A stretch of DNA of 10,275 nucleotides from Bacillota bacterium (GTDB lineage Bacteria; Bacillota_A; Clostridia; Lachnospirales; WQUN01). Shown one piece after another: positions 6,213-10,275 of this stretch (positions within the stretch are counted from its first letter, which is position 1; each line of letters starts with the position of its first letter). Made by a program: the position numbers and the translations under genes. The notes under the pieces were generated by a model that worked only from the letters and a program-made list of their open reading frames with translations, was not told the DNA's origin and did no database searches. The stretch spans positions 1 to 10,275 of the forward strand of contig WQTQ01000143.1 in the NCBI GenBank assembly GCA_009786175.1, written 5' to 3'.

Positions 6213-7193
6213 TTACCCAAGCTCCTTCATTAAAATTAGTTCGTAAGACTCTTCGGTTAAAGCGGACAATGCCTGCGCAAAACCACCAACAGCCACATAC
6301 CCCAGTTTGTTGTAAAAATGCTGGGCATCTTCATTTTGCTGTGTAGATGTCATTACTTGCTTATGCCCACGGGCTTTCATTTCACCTTCCCAAAATTCTA
6401 CAAGCTGCCGCCCAACGCCCTTGCCCCTGTATTCCGGAAAAATTTGCAGCATATTCATAAACGGCACCATATCCCAAAACAGGCTGTAACGTAGCCAGCC
6501 AATTAACTTATCACCGTCGTAGGCCCCATAAATTTCCCCACGGGATATTTTGTCTTTAATTGCATTTTTGCAAATGTGTTCATGCATCGTAAGTTCGGCA
6601 ATTTCACTTTCGCCTACCCCCTGATAGCAGGGGGTAAAAATTTTTTGGGGCTGCTCGTCTAAAAGCAGGCCAAATTCTATACGCACTTCTTTTTTCTGCA
6701 CGTCACTATTCCCATAGCAGCAGGCATCAAACCCGGTTAAGGAAAGGCCGTAGGCAAGGTAAAAATCTATGGCCACCTCGTTACAGGTTTGGGTTTCTAA
6801 TACTACTGCACGCCGGTTTTCGTCTTTAGCGCGCTTTACGGCAATGTCCATAAGTGCAGTGCCAATGCCCATCCTGTGGTAGGCGTCGTCAATCCAAAGT
6901 TCCGTAACCCACAGCCTGTTACACCACTCCTCAATGGCTGTTTCAATTACGGCAACAAGCTTATCACCCTCCACAATTCCCCATGCCTTAATGTCTTCGT
7001 TCCAGTGCTGGAATAATTTATCCTTACTGTTGGCCACATAAGGGGTGTCAAAGGGCTTTTTGACAAATGACACATTAAACCCTCCGGGGCCTTGGGTAAT
7101 TTCCACATCATAATAGTTATGTGCAGTGTACCTAAATTCCAAAACATGGCCCTGCCAGCGTTCCCTGTCCAATGGAATTATTTTGTCAATCAT
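6213..7193 (-). CDS. Double-GNAT acetyltransferase; N-terminal half streptothricin-acetyltransferase-like
   Basis: The protein is 326 residues with two GNAT domains. The N-terminal one (about 15-178) has acetyl-CoA loop YHRMGIGTALM at 105-115. Its VVLETQTCNEVAIDFYLAYG (130-149), followed by GFDACCY, closely recalls the LETQTNN...GFTLGGIDLFTY region of streptothricin acetyltransferases. The C-terminal one (about 195-326) has FMNMLQIFPEYRGKGVGRQL (245-264) and MTSTQQNEDAQHFYNKLGYV (281-300), a common Firmicute GNAT type. Both cofactor loops are intact. GAGG precedes the ATG by eight bases. It lies 40 bases after the radical SAM gene and one base before the phosphatase GTG, so the three are probably cotranscribed. 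The Sat resemblance suggests an aminoacyl or lysine-like amine substrate. Resistance activity is not shown by sequence, because many Firmicute relatives have no known drug function. Confidence 0.88.
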   Translation of the reverse strand: MIDKIIPLDRERWQGHVLEFRYTAHNYYDVEITQGPGGFNVSFVKKPFDTPYVANSKDKLFQHWNEDIKAWGIVEGDKLVAVIETAIEEWCNRLWVTELWIDDAYHRMGIGTALMDIAVKRAKDENRRAVVLETQTCNEVAIDFYLAYGLSLTGFDACCYGNSDVQKKEVRIEFGLLLDEQPQKIFTPCYQGVGESEIAELTMHEHICKNAIKDKISRGEIYGAYDGDKLIGWLRYSLFWDMVPFMNMLQIFPEYRGKGVGRQLVEFWEGEMKARGHKQVMTSTQQNEDAQHFYNKLGYVAVGGFAQALSALTEESYELILMKELG

Positions 7194-7233
7194 AGGCGCG
7201 TCCTCGTTTCATATACAGCAATTTCCTAGAGCA

Positions 7234-8136
7234 TTAAAATAATGTCAATTGTCTGTCTACATATTTCATTTGGTAATGGTGTGTGATGGCTTTCATGTCG
7301 TACAGCAAGCCAAGACGTTCGCACTCGACGGTAAAGATATCCCATAACTTTTTGGATCGGGGCGAAGTACAAATGTAATTGTTGCCATACCGTTTGATGT
7401 GCTTATCCTTTACATAGGAAAGCCCATGTTTGTCCAGTTGTTCGTAATAATACTCGCGGTTGCCCGTGCGCAATGTCATGCCCATGAAAGTATAGACAAA
7501 TTTTGCCCCGGCTTCTTTGGCCATGCGTACAATGCTAAGTATGTTTTCCTCCGTGTCCGTTAAGTAAGGCAATACGGGGTTAATCCAAACCCCGCTGAAA
7601 ATACCCGCTTCTGCCAGGCGGGCAAGGGCTTTGAACCGTTCCGACGTTACGGATACATCCGTTTCTATTTTTTTACAAAGGCCGTCGTCCGCCGCTGTAA
7701 TGGAAAATTTGGCTATAACCGGGGAAAATCTTTTTATGTCTTGCAATACGTCTGCATCCCGGGCAATTAACGCGGACTTTGTGCAAAGGGATACACCAAA
7801 GCCAAAGGCGTTCATTAGTTCCAGGGCGTTGCGTGTCAGTTTTAGTTCCTTTTCCACCGGATTATACGGGTCACTCATTGCCCCGGTGGAAATTACTCCG
7901 GTTTTAACTTTGCGGCGTAATTCGTCCCGGATAATTTGCAGGGCGTTTTCTTTGACCTTTACCGTGTCAAAATCTGTATTGCGGTAACACTCGCTGCGGC
8001 TGTCGCAATAAATGCAACCGTGGGAACAGCCCCGGTAAATATTCATGTTGTAGCCTACGCCAAACCATGTAGATGCTCCGCTTATGCGGGTTACAATGGT
8101 TTTGGCGGGGATTGTGGGTATGTTTTCTATGTTCAT
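7234..8136 (-). CDS. Radical SAM protein of the SplB-like COG1533 / Rv2578c type
   Basis: The protein is 300 residues. The radical SAM cluster motif is CSHGCIYC (C37, C41, C44, CX3CX2C), in the context NMNIYRGCSHGCIYCDSRS that is typical of the COG1533 group related to spore photoproduct lyase. STGAMSDPYNPVEK (83-96) and the later INPVLPYLTDTEENI are further group features. The TIM-barrel core ends near 250, followed by a short C-terminal part (GNNYICTSPRSKKLWDIF). It lacks the features needed to call it spore photoproduct lyase itself, and the function of this group is not established. AGGTGAG stands a few bases before the ATG. A promoter is proposed at 8154-8182. It is the first gene of a likely three-gene operon with the double GNAT and the phosphatase. 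Confidence 0.88.
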   Translation of the reverse strand: MNIENIPTIPAKTIVTRISGASTWFGVGYNMNIYRGCSHGCIYCDSRSECYRNTDFDTVKVKENALQIIRDELRRKVKTGVISTGAMSDPYNPVEKELKLTRNALELMNAFGFGVSLCTKSALIARDADVLQDIKRFSPVIAKFSITAADDGLCKKIETDVSVTSERFKALARLAEAGIFSGVWINPVLPYLTDTEENILSIVRMAKEAGAKFVYTFMGMTLRTGNREYYYEQLDKHGLSYVKDKHIKRYGNNYICTSPRSKKLWDIFTVECERLGLLYDMKAITHHYQMKYVDRQLTLF

Positions 8137-8153
8137 AGTCTCACCTGTTTAAT

Positions 8154-8182
8154 ATAGTAACAGAGCCCCGCAGGTTAGGCAA
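8154..8182 (-). promoter_or_regulatory. Likely promoter of the radical SAM operon
   Basis: TTGCCT (8182-8177, 4 of 6), a 17-bp spacer and TACTAT (8159-8154, 5 of 6) lie just upstream of the radical SAM ribosome binding site. The -35 falls in the loop side of the upstream gene's hairpin, so terminator and promoter overlap. Confidence 0.5.
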
Positions 8183-8203
8183 CTTTCCTATCCTGCAAGG
8201 CTC
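8163..8203 (-). terminator. Hairpin after the HTH gene, probable terminator
   Basis: An interrupted stem pairs GAGCC (8163-8167) with GGCTC (8199-8203) and GCAGG (8170-8174) with CCTGC (8192-8196), with a further AGG/CCT inside. On the minus strand the following sequence is TGTTACTATATT, only moderately T-rich, so termination may be weak. Confidence 0.55.
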
Positions 8204-8211
8204 CGGTTGTT

Positions 8212-8691
8212 TTACGATGTCTTCCACCTTTTTAATGTTGGGAATACTTTCATGATACGCTCCCGGGCAACGTCATCGCTTTCTTCTTCGCTTTTCCACC
8301 ATGGGATGTTGCTTTCCACAGCTTGCTCCAAGGTTTCCTGACTGGTAAAATCACCGTCTTTGTAGCAATGACAGCAATAATCCCGGTTTTGGCTGCCGTC
8401 TTTTTCCTCGCCAAACTTGTCCGGCACGTCCATTGGCATGTAGCATGACTGGCAATGTAATACGTTTTCCATTTGTAGTTCCTCCTGTGAATTTAGTTCG
8501 TCGATAAGCAACTCGTCCGTTGTAGTACGGAACAACCGGCTCATGGCAATAATTTTATCAATTTCAGGCAAAGCTTGCCCCAGTTCCCACTTGGAAACCG
8601 TCTGGCGGGTAACACTGAGTTTTTCCGCCAAGGCTTCCTGGGAAAGGCCGTTACTGGCCCTGTGTTTTTGTATTTTTGAACCGATTTTCAT
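8212..8691 (-). CDS. HTH (XRE-type) regulator with C-terminal zinc ribbon
   Basis: The protein is 159 residues. Residues 3-60 form an XRE/Cro-type helix-turn-helix, with LSQEALAEKLSVTRQTVSKW (16-35) as the DNA-binding core. Residues 76-160 hold a putative zinc ribbon with C80, C83 (LHCQSCYMPM) and C106, C107, C109 (DYCCHCYKDG). This matches the known architecture of HTH followed by Zn_ribbon_2. It is probably a cytoplasmic transcription factor that may respond to metal or redox state; targets are unknown. AAAGGAGGTG precedes the ATG at 8691 with good spacing. The frame is open upstream to 8838, but that extension translates the hairpin array and has no ribosome binding site. The gene is flanked by terminators on both sides, so it is likely monocistronic. 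Confidence 0.88.
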   Translation of the reverse strand: MKIGSKIQKHRASNGLSQEALAEKLSVTRQTVSKWELGQALPEIDKIIAMSRLFRTTTDELLIDELNSQEELQMENVLHCQSCYMPMDVPDKFGEEKDGSQNRDYCCHCYKDGDFTSQETLEQAVESNIPWWKSEEESDDVARERIMKVFPTLKRWKTS

Positions 8692-8699
8692 TCTGCCAC

Positions 8700-8729
8700 C
8701 TCCTTTTGAATGGGGCTCTGCCCTCTCGC
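8700..8729 (-). repeat. Copy 2 of the 30-base SD-containing repeat (HTH leader)
   Basis: It matches 4911-4940 at 27 of 30 positions and includes the GGGC-AGA-GCCC hairpin (8713-8723) and the AAAAGGAG that forms the ribosome binding site of the HTH gene. Confidence 0.8.
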
Positions 8730-8817
8730 AAGCTGCGCTTGCTGGCCGGGTGGCCTGGCGCATTCGCGCCACCCAGCTTTGCTGGGTGTATACCTGCGGG
8801 AAGCGACAGAGTCGCTT
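8713..8817 (-). repeat. Array of six small hairpins in the HTH gene leader
   Basis: Successive stems are: GGGC/GCCC (8713-8723), GCAAGC/GCTTGC (8728-8742), GGCC/GGCC (8744-8755), TGGCGC/GCGCCA (8756-8771), CACCCAGC/GCTGGGTG (8770-8788) and AAGCGAC/GTCGCTT (8801-8817). Loops are three or four bases. All lie in the 5' leader of the HTH gene. The region is clearly more GC-rich than its surroundings. Confidence 0.8.
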
Positions 8818-8824
8818 AATAACA

Positions 8825-8830
8825 ATTATA
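8825..8830 (-). promoter_or_regulatory. Possible -10 box of the HTH gene
   Basis: A perfect TATAAT lies on the minus strand in AT-rich DNA just upstream of the hairpin array. No convincing -35 stands at 16-18 bases; TTGGTT is 20 bases away. If used, the mRNA would start with the whole hairpin array in its leader. Confidence 0.35.
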
Positions 8831-8916
8831 TATAACACCGCTTAAAATTAAACCAACTAAACTTGGCAATTTGTCACCCACAGGTTGCGTTTAGCAATGC
8901 CCTAAGAGAAAACATA

Positions 8917-8964
8917 ACACAGCCCCGTATACAGGAGAAGTTATCCCCATATACAGGGCTGTGT
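8917..8964 (-). terminator. Long hairpin terminator of the aldo/keto reductase gene
   Basis: ACACAGCCC (8917-8925) pairs perfectly with GGGCTGTGT (8956-8964). The stem continues, after one mismatch, with GTATA/TATAC. On the minus strand TTATGTTTTC follows, giving a modest T-run. It starts eight bases after the reductase stop codon. Confidence 0.75.
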
Positions 8965-8971
8965 AAGTAAT

Positions 8972-10087
8972 TTACGCCAATGTGGCGTGGGTTTCTTTTA
9001 ACTGCTTGATAATTTCAAGCTTCTGCGGGCATTTTTCTTCGCAGATGCCGCATTCAATACACTTGGAAGCGTCCGCGCTCTTTATCCAGCCGCCGCCGCG
9101 CATCATTTCTGCGTAGGCTGCCTTCGCGTGTTCTGTAAGGCCATACACCCGGTGGTTGTTCATCATGTTAAACAAGTGCGGGATGTTTATGTCCTGCGGG
9201 CAAGGCTTGCAGTAATCGCAGGATGTGCAATAAAGTTTTGCCAACTTTTTGTTTTCTTCCATCATCGCGTTAACGGTAGCCAATTCCTCCGGGGTCAAAT
9301 AATCTTCCCGGGAAGCAACTTTTGCATTTTCTTCCAGCATGGCAAGTGTACTCATACCGGAAAGGGAAACGTCTACATTCGGGTTTGCCAATACGAAGCG
9401 CATTGCCATTTCTGCGGTACTGGCAGGCTTATTTTTCAAAAGCCCCTGAATTACATCACTTGGCGCACCCAAACGGCCACCGGCTACAGGGCCCATTACT
9501 ACTGTACCCAAGCCTTTTTCTTTGGCATAAGCAATATTATCTTCGTTGGAACGGTCCAGCAAATTGTACTGGATTAAAACAGATTCAAACCTGCCGCTGT
9601 CTACAATAGTGCGCAAATTTTCTGCCTTATCATGATAAGAGAAGGAAAGATGCTTGATCATGCCTTGTGCTTTTGCTCTTTCTGCCGCTTGAAGGGGGCC
9701 ATCAGTCAGCTTTTCCCATTCACGGAAACCTGCCAGGTTTATGCCCCAAAAATGATAAAAGTCGATGTAGTCCACGTCCAGGTTTTTTAAAGAGGACTCC
9801 AGGCGTTTCATCCAGTCGTCTGCAGATTGGTTTTCTATGGGGTTTTTAGTGGAAACATACACTTTATCTCTGTACCCTTTTAAAGCCTTGCCTACCGCAC
9901 CTTCGCTTAATTTGTTACAGTAGTACGGCGCAGAGTCAATATAATTTACACCCAGTTCAAATGCGCGGCGCATTAGAGGAATCGCAAGTTCGTCGTTTAT
10001 TTTACCGTCAAGCATGGGTAAACGCATTGCGCCAAAACCCAAATTAGACATCTTAATACCGGTTTTGCCAAATTCGTTGTATTTCAT
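8972..10087 (-). CDS. Aldo/keto reductase with C-terminal 4Fe-4S domain (COG1453-type)
   Basis: The protein is 371 residues. The aldo/keto reductase barrel spans about 1-280, with catalytic tetrad D51 and Y56 (NYIDSAPYYCNK), K81 (VYVSTKNP) and H112 (IDFYHFWG). The C-terminal part carries two cysteine clusters: CTSCDYCKPCP (C287, C290, C293, C296) and CIECGICEEKCP (C343, C346, C349, C353). These are typical of 4Fe-4S binding, so electrons may pass between NAD(P)H and clusters rather than only to a carbonyl. The physiological substrate is unknown. I use the ATG at 10087, nine bases after AGGAAGG; a GTG three codons upstream is the alternative. It follows rpsT after a terminator, and its own terminator is at 8917-8964. 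No clear promoter is seen in the short gap. Confidence 0.92.
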   Translation of the reverse strand: MKYNEFGKTGIKMSNLGFGAMRLPMLDGKINDELAIPLMRRAFELGVNYIDSAPYYCNKLSEGAVGKALKGYRDKVYVSTKNPIENQSADDWMKRLESSLKNLDVDYIDFYHFWGINLAGFREWEKLTDGPLQAAERAKAQGMIKHLSFSYHDKAENLRTIVDSGRFESVLIQYNLLDRSNEDNIAYAKEKGLGTVVMGPVAGGRLGAPSDVIQGLLKNKPASTAEMAMRFVLANPNVDVSLSGMSTLAMLEENAKVASREDYLTPEELATVNAMMEENKKLAKLYCTSCDYCKPCPQDINIPHLFNMMNNHRVYGLTEHAKAAYAEMMRGGGWIKSADASKCIECGICEEKCPQKLEIIKQLKETHATLA

Positions 10088-10116
10088 TAAATACACCCTT
10101 CCTATACATACAGAAA

Positions 10117-10140
10117 TGCCCTAACAATTATGTTAGGGCA
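10117..10140 (-). terminator. Terminator after rpsT
   Basis: A perfect 10-bp stem, TGCCCTAACA/TGTTAGGGCA, with a four-base loop lies 16 bases after the rpsT stop. The following T-run on the minus strand is weak (TTTCTGT), so some read-through into the reductase gene is possible. Confidence 0.7.
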
Positions 10141-10155
10141 CCAGTGAACAAGCCG

Positions 10156-10275
10156 TTAGTTAGCGGCTTTGTTAACCATTTTTGTAAGCCTTGATTTCTT
10201 GCGTGCTGCAGTGTTTTTATGATAAACGCCTTTTACAGCAGCTTTATCAATAGCTGCTATAGCCTGTACCAGCAA
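10156..10275 (-). CDS. rpsT: 30S ribosomal protein S20, C-terminal part (5' end outside window)
   Basis: The last 39 codons are present and end at TAA (10158-10156). The sequence IDKAAVKGVYHKNTAARKKS, then RLTKMVNKAAN, carries the S20 signature (the conserved GVxHKNTAARKKSRL block). S20 is a primary 16S rRNA-binding protein needed early in 30S assembly. In most bacteria it is a single short gene of about 85-90 codons, so roughly the first half lies beyond the window end. It is followed by a hairpin terminator. Confidence 0.95.
   Translation of the reverse strand: MLVQAIAAIDKAAVKGVYHKNTAARKKSRLTKMVNKAAN

Noticed and set aside
7207..7244. Promoter before the double-GNAT gene using TTGACA at the radical SAM 3' end
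   Set aside because: The TTGACA is coding and the nearest -10-like sequence is about 25 bases away, too far for a sigma-A promoter.
8713..8817. CRISPR-like array
   Set aside because: The hairpins differ in sequence and there are no constant repeats with equal spacers.
8692..8838. 49-codon N-terminal extension of the HTH protein
   Set aside because: It would translate the hairpin array; the strong AAAGGAGGTG site and the start of the HTH homology both support 8691.
9128..9577. 149-codon open frame on the plus strand
   Set aside because: It is antisense to the aldo/keto reductase, has no ribosome binding site and no recognisable protein features; the minus-strand gene explains the codon pattern.

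Overview
The window looks like chromosomal DNA from a low-to-mid-GC Firmicute, most likely an anaerobic member of the Clostridia. I infer this from AGGAGG-type ribosome binding sites, an aldo/keto reductase carrying two 4Fe-4S motifs, a CotS/APH-type kinase, an HTH-plus-zinc-ribbon regulator and a COG1533-type radical SAM protein. Every gene I can support lies on the minus strand, so transcription runs from high to low coordinates. No transposase, tRNA, rRNA or CRISPR array is visible.

Layout in the direction of transcription: the 3' end of rpsT (ribosomal protein S20) with its terminator; an aldo/keto reductase with a C-terminal ferredoxin-like part and a long terminator hairpin; an HTH/zinc-ribbon regulator preceded by an array of small hairpins; a likely operon of radical SAM protein, double-GNAT protein (N-terminal half resembling streptothricin acetyltransferase) and NagD-type HAD phosphatase; a 510-base stretch without a conventional gene; then a tightly packed operon of rsgA, a SAM methyltransferase, a CotS/APH-type kinase, a GNAT-GNAT fusion with a C-terminal helix-hairpin-helix-like tail, and a GNAT protein cut off by the window start. 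Three of the four junctions in this last operon are ATGA stop/start overlaps. The fourth, between methyltransferase and kinase, holds what looks like a broken coding remnant.

The most unusual part is the 510-base stretch (4905-5416). It has a good sigma-A promoter (TTGACA, 18 bp, TACAAT), then about 275 bases that fold into a long-range two-part helix enclosing three hairpins, then a perfect intrinsic terminator. A second, stronger terminator follows, and then rsgA. I could not match the element to a riboswitch or housekeeping RNA consensus that I know, so I report it as a candidate structured ncRNA or long regulatory leader. An 11-residue Cys-rich mini-ORF may sit inside it, with its ribosome binding site buried in the long-range helix.

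A second unexplained signal is a 30-base element with 27 identities that includes the Shine-Dalgarno sequence. It lies directly in front of two unrelated genes (rsgA and the HTH regulator), and in both places it is followed upstream by strings of small hairpins whose sequences differ. Functionally the window is rich in small-molecule or protein modifying enzymes: five GNAT domains in three genes, a kinase and a methyltransferase. Their substrates cannot be read from sequence.
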